From NCBI GenBank assembly GCA_963753485.1, contig CAVWCL010000007.1, forward strand, positions 1-64,000: 64,000 nt of DNA, written 5' to 3'. Both the position numbers and the translations under genes were made by a program. Positions 54,802 through 63,990 of this stretch are shown piece by piece; within the stretch, counting starts at the first letter, position 1; each line of letters begins with the position of its first letter. This DNA is from CAWDLX01 sp963753485. Its GTDB lineage: Bacteria; Actinomycetota; Actinomycetes; Mycobacteriales; Micromonosporaceae. The notes below the pieces were generated by a model. The model ran no database searches. It was not told where the DNA came from and was given only the letters and a program-made list of their open reading frames with translations.

Positions 54802-54855
54802 GTTAGGAGGGGCACCCCCTTATCGTTTTCCGTTGTAAAGGGTGCCCTTCCTAAC
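54802..54855. repeat. Interspersed-type palindrome or hairpin
   Basis: GTTAGGAGGGGCACCC (54802-54817) pairs, with one mismatch, with GGGTGCCCTTCCTAAC (54840-54855) around an AT-rich 22-base loop. It follows the epoxide hydrolase remnant. Its form is that of repeats scattered in Micromonosporaceae genomes (from memory). It may act as a bidirectional terminator or be a miniature mobile repeat. Confidence 0.6.
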
Positions 54856-55119
54856 CAGCGGACCAGAGCCAGCCGACGACCCGCTGTCGACGCTCCCGGC
54901 GTTCGCCGAGTTCCAGCGTGACCTTGCGCAGCGCTGCGTCGAGGGCCCGGCACCGGCGCAGGCCACGCTCGTCGGCTCCTACGGGTGGGCTCACTGACCG
55001 CCAAGCCGTAGACCGCACCCGCGGCCGTTGCGCGCCATGACGTCGTTCCGCTAGGTTCGTCGATTAACTGGGGACGATTGTGGCCGTCACGTCGTTCGGG
55101 TCGCGGATGTGGGGCGGCT

Positions 55120-56265
55120 GTGTTCGGCAGGTTCGTCAGCTTCGCACGATCGACCAAGGCCTTCGGCCGGCTCACCGCGGCTGGCCTCGGACTGTCCTGT
55201 GTGGTTACCGGATATGCGAGTGCCCAGACGGGGTTCAATCTGCACACGGTCGGGCTGCTCCTCGTGGTGGGACTGGCGTTCCATGTCGTCGCGTTCGCCC
55301 TCAACGATCTGTTCGACCTGGAGATCGACCGGACCGATCCGAGCCGCGCCGGTAGCCCACTCGTCGCCGGTACGATCACGCCCCGAACGGCCGGGATCGT
55401 CATTGGCGTCATTGGACTCGCGAGCTTCGGCGTTGACCTGGTCGGTTTCGGTATGTCCTTTGCGGCGGCCGCCTGGTTGGTGGGCGCGTACGCCGGCCTG
55501 TTCCTTTACGACGCGTACAGCAAGCGGATCTCCTGGCCCGTGGTCATGGACGCCGTACAGGGGCTCGGTTGGGCGTGCCTCGTCGGATACGCGGCCGAGC
55601 GAGGCGGTGGCCCCACCGCGGCGACCTGGCTGACCGGCGCCTTCACGTTCCTCTTCGTCGTCCTCGTCAACGGCGTCCATGGCGGACTCCGGGACCTGGA
55701 CAACGACTCGCGCCGCGGCGCTCGCACCACCGCGATCGCCTTTGGTGCCCGGCCCACGCCGACCGGAGTGGTGGTTCCTCGCCGGCTGCAGGTCTACTCC
55801 TGGTCCCTGCAGGCGGCGATGGGTGCCGTCGCCGTGGTCGCCATCGTCGCCATCAGCGGCGGCCATCGAACCGGTCGCCTCGGGTGGTACGCCGCCGGCC
55901 TGGCGCTGACGATCGCCGCGATGGTGTTGCACCGGGCCGGCTTTGCCGCCGCGGACAACCTGGCGACCTTCAAGAACATCGGGGCGGCCCACATCCTTCT
56001 CTGCTACCTGCCTCTGACCACGATGGCCGCCGTGTTCGGCGGGTGGCGCCAGGGGTTCACGGCCGGCGCCGTGATGTTCCTGCCGATGCTGGGCAACGAC
56101 TCGTTTCGAACCTCGTTCCGATCCCTGCCGGAGTTGGTCGCCCGCGGACTCCGGCGTGGACGGGCCCGCCCGGGGCCGGCGCTCGGGGGCGTGAGCAGCC
56201 GCCGCGGCGTCACCGCCGGCGCGAGCCCTGCGGCCGGAGAGCGATCCGTCGGGACCAAACCATGA
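55120..56265 (+). CDS. UbiA-family prenyltransferase
   Basis: This 381-residue polytopic protein has both Asp-rich motifs of the UbiA family: NDLFDLEIDRTDPSRAG near residue 65 and LRDLDNDSRRGARTT near 200. Between and after them are about eight membrane spans. UbiA enzymes join an isoprenoid diphosphate to an aromatic or lipid acceptor in the membrane. GTG 55120 is used; a TTG at 55078 with a GGGGA site upstream is an alternative. It overlaps the next gene by ATGA, beginning a plus-strand cluster that runs to 60001. Confidence 0.87.
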   Translation: MFGRFVSFARSTKAFGRLTAAGLGLSCVVTGYASAQTGFNLHTVGLLLVVGLAFHVVAFALNDLFDLEIDRTDPSRAGSPLVAGTITPRTAGIVIGVIGLASFGVDLVGFGMSFAAAAWLVGAYAGLFLYDAYSKRISWPVVMDAVQGLGWACLVGYAAERGGGPTAATWLTGAFTFLFVVLVNGVHGGLRDLDNDSRRGARTTAIAFGARPTPTGVVVPRRLQVYSWSLQAAMGAVAVVAIVAISGGHRTGRLGWYAAGLALTIAAMVLHRAGFAAADNLATFKNIGAAHILLCYLPLTTMAAVFGGWRQGFTAGAVMFLPMLGNDSFRTSFRSLPELVARGLRRGRARPGPALGGVSSRRGVTAGASPAAGERSVGTKP

Positions 56266-57593
56266 GGCGTGAACGCATGGTCAGCGCCCTGCTCAGCACG
56301 CGTGGCCGGCAGGTGGGCGTGCTGCTGTCCGGGCCGATCCTGCTCTCCGTCATCATGTGGATCGTCAACGCCGTGACCGGGACCGCGGTCGGAGCCGGCT
56401 GCGGCAGTGGTGGCGTCCTGCTCGACGCGGCGAGTCGGAGCCGGATCCTCGACGGGCTGCACCGGCTCTTCCCGTTCCTGCCATCGGTGGCGGTGCCGCA
56501 CTCGGCCTGCCATTCGGTGCCATTCTCGGCCGATCTGCCCAACATGACCCTCGCCGTGACCGCCGGCTTCGCGGTCTCCATCTACGTGGTCTTCAACGAC
56601 CGCCTTCGGCGCCTGCAATCCGACCTCGAGGAGACCGGCCTGGTCTCGCCGATCGGCCTCCAGCAGTCCGGCCTCGCCGCCGAGCTCGCCGGGCCACCTC
56701 GCCGCCGCCCGCTGTCCGGCCCCTTCGCCACCACATTGCTGGCGGTTGGCAGCGTGATCGGCAGCGCCACCATGTATGTGTGGCTCTACACCCACGGTCC
56801 GATCTTCCGGGACCTGGCCGGCGCCTATACCGACATGGGTTCGCCCGGGGTCACGGCTGAGCTGCTGCGACAGAACTGGTGGGCCAACCATCAGTACCAC
56901 CCGGTCAACACCGCCATGGGCATCCTGGTCGGCGCCATCGGTCTGTTCTTCGCGGTCGAACAGGGCATCGCGTTCCTGGCGTTCGGCACGTTCCTGGTGC
57001 GGTTGCGGCGCACGCGCCGGCCCGTCGAGTTCGTGCCCCGATGGATCGACACCGATTACGGCTGGGGACCGTGCGCCGGACTGGTCAGCCTCGGTTACCT
57101 GGCCGCGTTCGATTTTCTCGCCTCGTTCTCGGCCGCGCTGTACATGTTGCGCTCCGACAATCCCGGGCCGTCGCAGGTGTTGCCCATCGTGCTCGCGGTG
57201 ATCGCCACGGCCGGCGTGCTCGCCAATGCCGCGTTCCTGCTGTCGCTGATGCACACCATACGCAAGCTTTTCCGGGACTCGGTCACCGAGGAGCGGCGTC
57301 GAATCCGGCTGCTGCTACGGCCGACGCCGGCCGGCTCTGCCACCGCCGGCCCGGCGGCCGAGCCGACGCCGGCCGGTCCCACCACCGCCGGCCCGGCGGC
57401 CGCCGGTCCATCCCCAGCCGTCGGCGGGCCACCCGAGGACCGGCTCTTCCTGCTCACCGAGGCGCTCAGCCTCACCAGTGCACCCACGTACCCCATCGGC
57501 GGCCGGATGCGAAGGTTGATCACCTTCGTACCGCCCTTCGTGGCCGCGGCGTGGACATTCGGCAACCAGGTGTACCAGGCGTTCGGCGGCTGA
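56262..57593 (+). CDS. Polytopic membrane protein, unrecognised family
   Basis: The 443-residue product has an N-terminal span (VGVLLSGPILLSVIMWIVNA), further spans MTLAVTAGFAVSIYVVF, PFATTLLAVGSVIGSATMYV, TAMGILVGAIGLFFAVEQG, SLGYLAAFDFLASFSAALYM and LPIVLAVIATAGVLANAAFL, then a Pro/Ala/Gly-rich linker with TAGPAA repeats. No family was recognised. Translational coupling to the prenyltransferase suggests it acts on, or moves, the same lipid product. Confidence 0.75.
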   Translation: MRRERMVSALLSTRGRQVGVLLSGPILLSVIMWIVNAVTGTAVGAGCGSGGVLLDAASRSRILDGLHRLFPFLPSVAVPHSACHSVPFSADLPNMTLAVTAGFAVSIYVVFNDRLRRLQSDLEETGLVSPIGLQQSGLAAELAGPPRRRPLSGPFATTLLAVGSVIGSATMYVWLYTHGPIFRDLAGAYTDMGSPGVTAELLRQNWWANHQYHPVNTAMGILVGAIGLFFAVEQGIAFLAFGTFLVRLRRTRRPVEFVPRWIDTDYGWGPCAGLVSLGYLAAFDFLASFSAALYMLRSDNPGPSQVLPIVLAVIATAGVLANAAFLLSLMHTIRKLFRDSVTEERRRIRLLLRPTPAGSATAGPAAEPTPAGPTTAGPAAAGPSPAVGGPPEDRLFLLTEALSLTSAPTYPIGGRMRRLITFVPPFVAAAWTFGNQVYQAFGG

Positions 57594-57613
57594 CCATCCA
57601 GAAGGGACCACCC

Positions 57614-58441
57614 ATGAGCCTAGGGGGATACGCGGCGGGCGCCGCCGTCCTGCTGTTCACCTACTCAGTCAACCTGCTCTACATCACGGTCTTCTACCAT
57701 CGCGCATTCACCCACGGTGCTGTCGGCCTACACCCGACCGTACGCAGATTCGTCGTCGTGAGCAGCAAATGGGTAACCGGGCTCGACCTCAAGGCGTGGG
57801 CCTGCATGCACCGGATCCATCACGCCTATGCGGACACCCCGCGCGATCCGCACAGTCCCCGAAACGTGGGCATTCTCGGGGTGGCTCCGGCTGCCCTCCA
57901 CTCGTACCGGCAGATCCTCTCCGGCCTGGCGCGGCACGATCCGGAGCTCTGCGCGGTAGTGACGGATCTCGACTTCGATCTGCACTGGCTCAGCCGTCAG
58001 CGGGCCTGGTTCCTCGGATCCCTGGTCCACACCGCGGTGGCCGTAGGAGTCTGGCTCGCCAGCGGCGTGTGGGTGGTCGGCGCGGCGTACCTGCTCGGCA
58101 TGGCGAGTCACCCGGTGCAGGGTTGGCTGGTGAACTCCCTCGGCCACGCCGTCGGATACCGCACGTTCGACACGCCGGACGACTCCCGCAACAACCAGGT
58201 GGTGGCGTGGCTGGTCGGAGGCGAAGGTCTGCAGAACAACCACCACGCGCACCCCGGCTCGGCCCGGTTCTGCTACTACTGGTGGGAGCTGGACGTCGGC
58301 TATCTCCTGTGCCGGTCGCTGGCGGCGATGGGACTCCTGCACGTGCGCCGCGACGGCCTCATGCCACGACCCGGACACGTGCCGACCGGCATCCGGTCAT
58401 CGACCGCCGGTAGCATGGGTCGACTGCCAGGTGCCCCGTGA
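57614..58441 (+). CDS. Fatty-acid desaturase (acyl-CoA/acyl-lipid delta-9 type)
   Basis: The 275-residue membrane enzyme has the three His boxes of the desaturase family: HRAFTH (HX4H), HRIHHAYAD (HxxHH) and NNHHAHPGSARF (the third box), with four hydrophobic segments between. It should introduce a double bond using a di-iron centre. The ATG lies 8 bp after GAAGGGACC. It is 20 bp downstream of the unidentified membrane protein. Confidence 0.88.
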   Translation: MSLGGYAAGAAVLLFTYSVNLLYITVFYHRAFTHGAVGLHPTVRRFVVVSSKWVTGLDLKAWACMHRIHHAYADTPRDPHSPRNVGILGVAPAALHSYRQILSGLARHDPELCAVVTDLDFDLHWLSRQRAWFLGSLVHTAVAVGVWLASGVWVVGAAYLLGMASHPVQGWLVNSLGHAVGYRTFDTPDDSRNNQVVAWLVGGEGLQNNHHAHPGSARFCYYWWELDVGYLLCRSLAAMGLLHVRRDGLMPRPGHVPTGIRSSTAGSMGRLPGAP

Positions 58442-58476
58442 GATCGACCCGCACCTTCGTCTGCATGTGAGGCACC

Positions 58477-59385
58477 ATGGATCACGGTTACTGCCCGCAC
58501 GACCTGGACTCCGACCCCGCGTTCTTCGGGTTGACCGACGAGATGGTGGAGACGCGCTTCGGCAAGATGTACGCCGTCCGTGGCGCGCAGCGGACATCGG
58601 ATGTCGCAACGCTGCTCCTGCACGGCGTCGGCGGCCGGTGGACGACTTGGACGCCGCTGCTGCGAGCCGCCCAGGCGGCCGGCCGCCTCACCCAGGGTGT
58701 CGTCGCGGTCGACCTGCCGGGCTTCGGCCGATCGGAGAACCGGCTCAACCACCTTGACTCGCTGCAGGTCGCCGGCGAGCTCGGGGCGTACCTGCGCGAA
58801 CTCGGGTACTCCCGGGTGCGCCTGGTCGGGCATTCCATGGGTGGGCTCCTTGCGCTGGACATGGCGGCCCGCCCACAGCTGGAGGTCGCCTCGCTGCACC
58901 TGGCCGCCGGCTCCGGCTTCGCGATCATTGATGCGGTGAACCACCCGATCGCCGGCCTCGTGCGCGCGCCGCTGCCGACGTCGCTGTTCTGGCTGCAGTA
59001 CCTGGCCGCCCGCTCGGGCGTCGGCGCCGGGTTGGCGCGCCTGAGCTACCGATCGGGCACGCTGGCGCCACTGCTGTGGCCGTTGATCGCACACCCCTCG
59101 CGGTTCAAGCCGCGCGCACTCGAGGCGATCGTGGCGGAGATGCGGCCACGCTCGTTCCGCCACGCCGCGACGAACGTGGTCGGCTACGATCCCGTGGCGC
59201 GGTGGCGCGAGATCAGCTGTCCGGTACACGCCGTCTTCGGGCGCCGGGACCGCTTGGTTGCCGTGCCCGACCGGATCCGGCTGGGTCAGGTGTGCCCGGA
59301 AGCCGACGCGAGAGTCGTTGACGACGCCGCGCATTTCCTGCACATCGAGCGCCCGTACGAGGTGTTGCGCGGCCTGCACCTGTGA
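58477..59385 (+). CDS. Alpha/beta-fold hydrolase
   Basis: The 302-residue product has LLLHGVGGRWTTW (oxyanion), VGHSMGGLLALDMA (Ser nucleophile near residue 125), FGRRDRLVAVPD (acid) and DDAAHFLHIERP (His). It is 35 bp after the desaturase gene and in the same direction, so it may hydrolyse an acyl or ester intermediate of this cluster. The start ATG 58477 lies at the beginning of the conserved frame. Confidence 0.87.
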   Translation: MDHGYCPHDLDSDPAFFGLTDEMVETRFGKMYAVRGAQRTSDVATLLLHGVGGRWTTWTPLLRAAQAAGRLTQGVVAVDLPGFGRSENRLNHLDSLQVAGELGAYLRELGYSRVRLVGHSMGGLLALDMAARPQLEVASLHLAAGSGFAIIDAVNHPIAGLVRAPLPTSLFWLQYLAARSGVGAGLARLSYRSGTLAPLLWPLIAHPSRFKPRALEAIVAEMRPRSFRHAATNVVGYDPVARWREISCPVHAVFGRRDRLVAVPDRIRLGQVCPEADARVVDDAAHFLHIERPYEVLRGLHL

Positions 59386-59485
59386 CCGCCGGCCGGTGAC
59401 CGCCGGCGAGCGACGGCGCACCGATGGCATCGCCGCCGCGTTCACCCGACACCCGCGGTGGCCCCCGGCGTGACATCATCTGCCC

Positions 59486-60001
59486 ATGCGCAGGAGCGTG
59501 GCGGCGGCGGGCAGCGCGGTCTTCTTCGCCGTGGCCCCGGGTACTGTGGCCGGTCTGGTGCCGTGGTTGCTGACAGGCTGGCGGCTGCGGGAGCCGTTCG
59601 GCCATGCCCTGCCGGTGCGGGTTCTCGGCATCCTGCTCACCCTTGCCGGCGCCGAGGTGCTCATCCATGCCTTCGTCCGCTTCGTCGTGGAGGGCTTGGG
59701 TACCCCGGCGCCACTCGCTGCGCCGTCGCACCTCGTTGTGGGCGGCCTCTACCGCTATGTGCGCAACCCGATGTACCTCGCCGTCCTGGCCGCGATTCTC
59801 GGCCAGGCCATGCTGCTCTGGCAGTCCGTTCTCCTCGGCTACGCGCTGATCGTTGCGGTGCTCTTCGTGCTCTTCGTGCTCGGGTACGAGCAGCCGGCGC
59901 TGCAGCGCCAGTTCGGCGACGAGTACCTGGCCTACCGGCGGGCGGTACCCGGATGGTGGCCCCGGCTTCGCCCGTGGCGGCCCGACCGACCGTCGACGTA
60001 G
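59486..60001 (+). CDS. Isoprenylcysteine carboxyl methyltransferase-like membrane protein
   Basis: This 171-residue protein has four hydrophobic spans and the ICMT-type signature GGLYRYVRNPMYLAVLAAIL, then FGDEYLAYRRAVPGWWPRL at the C-terminus. In bacteria such proteins methylate carboxylates of lipid-linked or other small substrates. Together with UbiA and a desaturase it supports an isoprenoid or lipid tailoring role for the cluster. It lies 100 bp after the hydrolase. Confidence 0.85.
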   Translation: MRRSVAAAGSAVFFAVAPGTVAGLVPWLLTGWRLREPFGHALPVRVLGILLTLAGAEVLIHAFVRFVVEGLGTPAPLAAPSHLVVGGLYRYVRNPMYLAVLAAILGQAMLLWQSVLLGYALIVAVLFVLFVLGYEQPALQRQFGDEYLAYRRAVPGWWPRLRPWRPDRPST

Positions 60002-60040
60002 GTTGCCCTCAGGACGACCGACCGTCGACCTGGGTCGGCG

Positions 60041-60562
60041 TCAGGAGCAGCCGTCGGGCGCTGTCATTCGGTCGGAGCGGCGTTCGACCAGGATGACGTC
60101 GCGCCAGCGGCCCCGATGGTGACCGATGCGGCGGCGGGTGCCGACCACGCGGAAGCCGGCCGCCCGGTGCAGGGCGAGGCTCGCCTCGTTCTCCGGGAAG
60201 ATTCCTGATTGGACGGTCCAGACGCCGGCCGCCTCGGTCGACGCGACAAGTGCGTCGAGCAGTCGCCGGCCGATGCCGCGGCCACGGTGAGCAGGGTGGA
60301 CATAGACCGAGTGCTCGACGACCCCGGCGTACGCCCGCCGGCCGGAGACGGGCGAGCAGGCGGCCCACCCGAGCACCGTGCCGTCGGGGTCGACCGCGAC
60401 GAAGCGGTGGCCGGCCAGGTGGGTGGCGCAGAACTGTTCCCATGGCGGGGCCGTGGTCTCGAAAGTGGCGTCGCCCTCGTCGATGCCGGCCTGGTAGATC
60501 GCGAGGACGGCGGCGGCGTGGCGGTCCACCATGGCGGTGACGCTCACCGCTCTGGCGCTCAT
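60041..60562 (-). CDS. GNAT family N-acetyltransferase (phosphinothricin acetyltransferase-like)
   Basis: The 173-residue protein has AVLAIYQAGIDEGDATFETT, the acetyl-CoA loop VHPAHRGRGIGRRLLDALV and FPENEASLALHRAAGFRVVG. This order is typical of PAT/Bar-like acetyltransferases acting on amino groups of amino-acid analogues. ATG 60562 is preferred; in-frame ATGs at 60601 and 60649 are possible. It is convergent with the ICMT-like gene. Confidence 0.87.
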   Translation of the reverse strand: MSARAVSVTAMVDRHAAAVLAIYQAGIDEGDATFETTAPPWEQFCATHLAGHRFVAVDPDGTVLGWAACSPVSGRRAYAGVVEHSVYVHPAHRGRGIGRRLLDALVASTEAAGVWTVQSGIFPENEASLALHRAAGFRVVGTRRRIGHHRGRWRDVILVERRSDRMTAPDGCS

Positions 60563-60664
60563 CGCGCGTTCACCGTGGGTCTCGATGCTGGCCCTGCTCA
60601 TGGTGGCCGGGCCCCCGGAGGGCAACGCCGGCGACGGGCCGCCGAGCACGGAGTGGTGGCGGGG

Positions 60665-61861
60665 TCAGGGCAGATCAGCCCCGAAGAGCGGGATGAAGTC
60701 GATGTCGTCGTGCGTGGGCACTCCCGGAAACGCGGACTTGTCCGGACCGGCTGGCCCCGCGGGAGGGGGACGCAGCGGGCACGTGGGGGCGTGGTCGGCG
60801 GTGGGGTGTCCGGGCCGTACCGGCTGGCCGCAGCAGGGGCAGCTGCTCGAGCCCACGCCAGCCGCGGTCGTTTGTGGATGGTGGCCTCGACCCCGGCCCG
60901 ACGTCCTTGCCGGCAGTCGTGCCGTGGTGTCGGCTGGGCGGGCGCCCGCCATCGCGGCGGCCCACTCGGCCAGGCGAGGGCAGCCGGATGGACCAGGTGA
61001 GTCCCATGCTCGCTCGAACAGCCTGACCAGCTCGTCCGAGCGGGTCTGAAGGATCTTGTGCACCAGGTCGTACTTGGGTCCGCCGCGACACAGTTCGACC
61101 TGTTCGAACACGCTGACGTCCGCGGCCGACTGCCGTACGGCCGGGTCCGGCCATACCAGCATCTCGGTCAGGAGGATCGCCCCGGCGAAGCGGTCGCCGA
61201 ACTGGTTACGGCAGCCACGACCCTGGTTGCGCGGGTGTGCGTAACCAGGGCTGCCGTCAGGTACATACGGAAGTGGGCCGAAACTGTCGTGGTACATGTC
61301 CTCGACGTCGATCAACTCGACCGTCGGCCCGGTTCCGGAGTTGGTGATCAGGACGTTGCTGCTGGAGATGTCGGCGTGTACGAGCCCGGCGGCCTCCATG
61401 GTGGCCAGCACGTCCGCCGTCCGGGCCGCCAGCGCGAGGCACGTCGGCTCGGCCAGTGGAAAGCGCCCCTCAATGACGCCGGCCCAGGCGCCCCCCTCGA
61501 TCCAGGGCATGAGGATCGCATAGGCGAGGCCCGGCTCGCCGATCGCCCTCGCCTCGTCCTCGCCGACCAGGCGACGTTGACATGTGCGGAGGCCGGGGAT
61601 GTCGCCGAAGGCGAGCAGCGACCTGGTGATCGGCCCGTACGCCGGCAGGCTGAAGCCGCGGTAGAACGTCTTCAGCGCGAACGGTGCGCCGTCCGGCCCC
61701 TGCAGTCTGAACACCCGCGACTTGCGTCCTTGGCGGGCGAACGCCATCTCCTCGGCGACCTCGAACGCACTCTCGGGGACCATCCGGTACGGGCCACCAA
61801 CCAGCGGGATATCGCGGCCGAGCCAGGCATCGCCGTCGAAGGGCCGGTATCCGCCGTTCAC
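60665..61861 (-). CDS. Protein kinase with C-terminal cysteine motif (TerY-P triad kinase)
   Basis: The 398-residue protein starts at GTG overlapping the phosphatase stop (GTGA). Kinase landmarks are the lysine in FALKTFYRGFS, the catalytic loop LVHADISSSNVLI (HxD), the metal-binding LIDVEDMYHD and the SPGYAHP segment. After a low-complexity linker the tail has CPCCGQPVRPGHPTADHAPT followed by C, a likely zinc-binding module. This form of kinase next to a PP2C phosphatase and a vWA protein is the TerY-P arrangement. It is the third and last gene of the cluster. Confidence 0.85.
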   Translation of the reverse strand: MNGGYRPFDGDAWLGRDIPLVGGPYRMVPESAFEVAEEMAFARQGRKSRVFRLQGPDGAPFALKTFYRGFSLPAYGPITRSLLAFGDIPGLRTCQRRLVGEDEARAIGEPGLAYAILMPWIEGGAWAGVIEGRFPLAEPTCLALAARTADVLATMEAAGLVHADISSSNVLITNSGTGPTVELIDVEDMYHDSFGPLPYVPDGSPGYAHPRNQGRGCRNQFGDRFAGAILLTEMLVWPDPAVRQSAADVSVFEQVELCRGGPKYDLVHKILQTRSDELVRLFERAWDSPGPSGCPRLAEWAAAMAGARPADTTARLPARTSGRGRGHHPQTTAAGVGSSSCPCCGQPVRPGHPTADHAPTCPLRPPPAGPAGPDKSAFPGVPTHDDIDFIPLFGADLP

Positions 61862-63225
61862 GACGCGCCCGTGGCTGGTGGCGGGCCCTCGCTGGTCCGT
61901 GGCGCGGAAAGGGCATACACGCCGCCCCATGGACCCGGCTCGCCGGCGACGAGGCAACGAAGCCGGAGGAAGAGCGGCCCGGGTAGGGGCGGCACCGCGA
62001 AGCTGAGACCCCGCACCGTATACAGCAACGGCTCGGTAAAGCTGGGTTCCCGGCACACCTGCACCGCATAGGCGTCGGCGTCGGCCACCGCCGACCAGCT
62101 CACCTCCCGGCCCCGCTCGGAGTGCCGGCACCGCACGTCGGCTGGCGGCTCAACGGGAGCGGGCCGATTCTCCATGATGGGCTCTTTGACCGCCGCCGGT
62201 TCGCGGACTGCCGCCGGTTGTGGCGCGGACGCCGCCGCCGGCGCGACCGCCCGCATGAGTCGCCGCAGGGCTGATCCCGCCGGCGTCGTGCGCGCGTGTC
62301 GGCCCGTCGGCTCGTCGGTGAGCCGGCGCCACAGCGCCGAGCCGGCGGCCGTCTCGGCCGGCGGCATCGCGTGGGGGGTGAGGCCGATGTCGACCAGGGC
62401 GATGTCGTCATTGCCCGGGCGCTGGGCCAGGGCCCGCAGGCGCGCATCGAGTTGGTCGTCGGGGAGCAGCACAGTCGCGTCGAGCTCAGGTAGCAGGCCG
62501 TCGGTGCAAGCGATGACGCGTGCGATCTCCGCCACCGGCCAGGTCCGGACGTGTACCTCTCCCCGCGGGCCGAGCCGGGATGACCACCGGTGCGTGGTCT
62601 GTCCACTATGGTTGGCCTGCTGCCCGTCTCGCATGATCAACCGGAGGTGGGTATCGCCGAGCCAGGCCACCGTGGCCATGGCGGCGCGGCCACCGGCGAG
62701 GTCGACGACACCGCAGGCGAGCATGGCCTCGCTACCGTACGTGCGCTGCTGGTTGAGCGCCGCCCGGACCAGTCCGGATACCGATTCTGGAATCGGCCAC
62801 CTCGCGACCCGGTCCCCAACCTCCCGTGAGAGTCGATGGAGGAACTCAGTGAGCGCGACATCGAACGGATCGCTGGTGTGCGCCGCTCCCGCGACGGCCA
62901 GCCAGTCCGCCAGCTGGGCGGCCAGGATCTGGGCGGCAACATCGCCCAGAAACGACGACCCGACGCCGTCAGTCACGGCGAAGCTCAGCTGCTGCTGATC
63001 GCAACGTAGGGCGAGGTAGTCCTGGGACGGCTCTCCGGCCTGCGCGCTCTCGCGCGACCGGTCCAGCAGCAGCCGCACGTCGGCCGACCTGACCGGAACT
63101 CGGATGAGCGGCTGGCCGAGCAACGGATCTGGCAGGATCCGGTACCCGTCCGGCACGGTGTCCAGCGACGCCAGGGCCGTTGGCGTCGGCGCCCGTCGGC
63201 CACGTTCATCGGGGTGTACCGCCAT
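61858..63225 (-). CDS. PP2C-type protein phosphatase (TerY-P triad)
   Basis: The 455-residue protein has PP2C metal-site residues in SFAVTDGVGSSFLGDVAAQI, VIACTDGLLPELD and RPGNDDIALVDIG. The C-terminal ~140 residues form a Pro/Ala-rich linker and a fibronectin-like domain (CRHSERGREVSWSAVADADA). The start is either ATG 63225 or GTG 63240, which touches the vWA gene stop. It would reverse the phosphorylation carried out by the kinase encoded next. Confidence 0.82.
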   Translation of the reverse strand: MAVHPDERGRRAPTPTALASLDTVPDGYRILPDPLLGQPLIRVPVRSADVRLLLDRSRESAQAGEPSQDYLALRCDQQQLSFAVTDGVGSSFLGDVAAQILAAQLADWLAVAGAAHTSDPFDVALTEFLHRLSREVGDRVARWPIPESVSGLVRAALNQQRTYGSEAMLACGVVDLAGGRAAMATVAWLGDTHLRLIMRDGQQANHSGQTTHRWSSRLGPRGEVHVRTWPVAEIARVIACTDGLLPELDATVLLPDDQLDARLRALAQRPGNDDIALVDIGLTPHAMPPAETAAGSALWRRLTDEPTGRHARTTPAGSALRRLMRAVAPAAASAPQPAAVREPAAVKEPIMENRPAPVEPPADVRCRHSERGREVSWSAVADADAYAVQVCREPSFTEPLLYTVRGLSFAVPPLPGPLFLRLRCLVAGEPGPWGGVYALSAPRTSEGPPPATGAS

Positions 63226-63240
63226 GGTGACGACGCCCAC

Positions 63241-63990
63241 TCAGGCGATCGGGGTCATGCCGGACATCGTGAACGCGGCCTCCACCATGTCCGGACTGCT
63301 ACCCGGGAAGAAGAGCCGCGCGCCCGGGCGCATGGCGTAGCCCCGCTCGGTGAACAGGCGCAGGTAGCTCTCCGGTATGGGCGAGGACATCTCGTACAAC
63401 TCGTAGGCGTACGTGCTGGCCAGGTCGTCTCGGGAGAGGATGCCCGGCCAGGTGTACGGGTCGGTCACCGGCACGGCGAGCGCCCCGTTGTCGAAGAAGA
63501 TGTTCTCGATGAGGACCGGGCCGTCGGGGAAGGTGAGCTGCTGGATCCGCTCCACCACGGGGAGGGGACTCGCCTCGGTGTACGCCCCGTCGGTGAAGTG
63601 GCAGATCAACGGGGCCGGGCAGGCGCGCAGTTCGCTGTGCATGCCGATCAGCAACTGCTCGGCATGCTCGAACGCCTTCGCGGTGTCGGTGGTGCCGGAA
63701 GCGGTCATGACCGGCACACCGATCTGAATGATGTCCGTGATCGGCCGGGCACCGCCGAACACGTCGTGGATCTCACTGTTGTACGCGAACGCCGCCACCC
63801 GGTATCTCGCCAGCGGATGGGTGCCCCGGGTCGAGCGCCGCACCATCTCCCGGATCGCGCGGGTGAGCGTGCGGGTCACCAGCTCGCTCTTGCTCTCGGA
63901 GCCCTCACTCTCCTCGTCCACCGCGTCGTTCATGGACACGCTCATGTCGAGCAGGTAGATGACCAGCGCAGGAGTGGCCTGGGTCGCCAC
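63241..63990 (-). CDS. vWA-domain protein (TerY-like)
   Basis: The 249-residue protein begins with GTG and soon shows the MIDAS motif YLLDMSVSMNDAVDEE (DxSxS). ASGTTDTAKAF supplies the conserved Thr and ICHFTDGAYTEA the second Asp. TerY-type vWA proteins act as metal-dependent scaffolds in tellurite/stress systems. It is the first gene of the triad, followed directly by PP2C (adjacent or overlapping starts). Its promoter lies outside or at the very edge of the window. Confidence 0.85.
   Translation of the reverse strand: MATQATPALVIYLLDMSVSMNDAVDEESEGSESKSELVTRTLTRAIREMVRRSTRGTHPLARYRVAAFAYNSEIHDVFGGARPITDIIQIGVPVMTASGTTDTAKAFEHAEQLLIGMHSELRACPAPLICHFTDGAYTEASPLPVVERIQQLTFPDGPVLIENIFFDNGALAVPVTDPYTWPGILSRDDLASTYAYELYEMSSPIPESYLRLFTERGYAMRPGARLFFPGSSPDMVEAAFTMSGMTPIA

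Noticed and set aside
55569..56261. Upstream extension of the membrane-protein frame into the UbiA gene
   Set aside because: The extension has no family character. ATG 56262 overlaps the UbiA stop and begins a hydrophobic segment.
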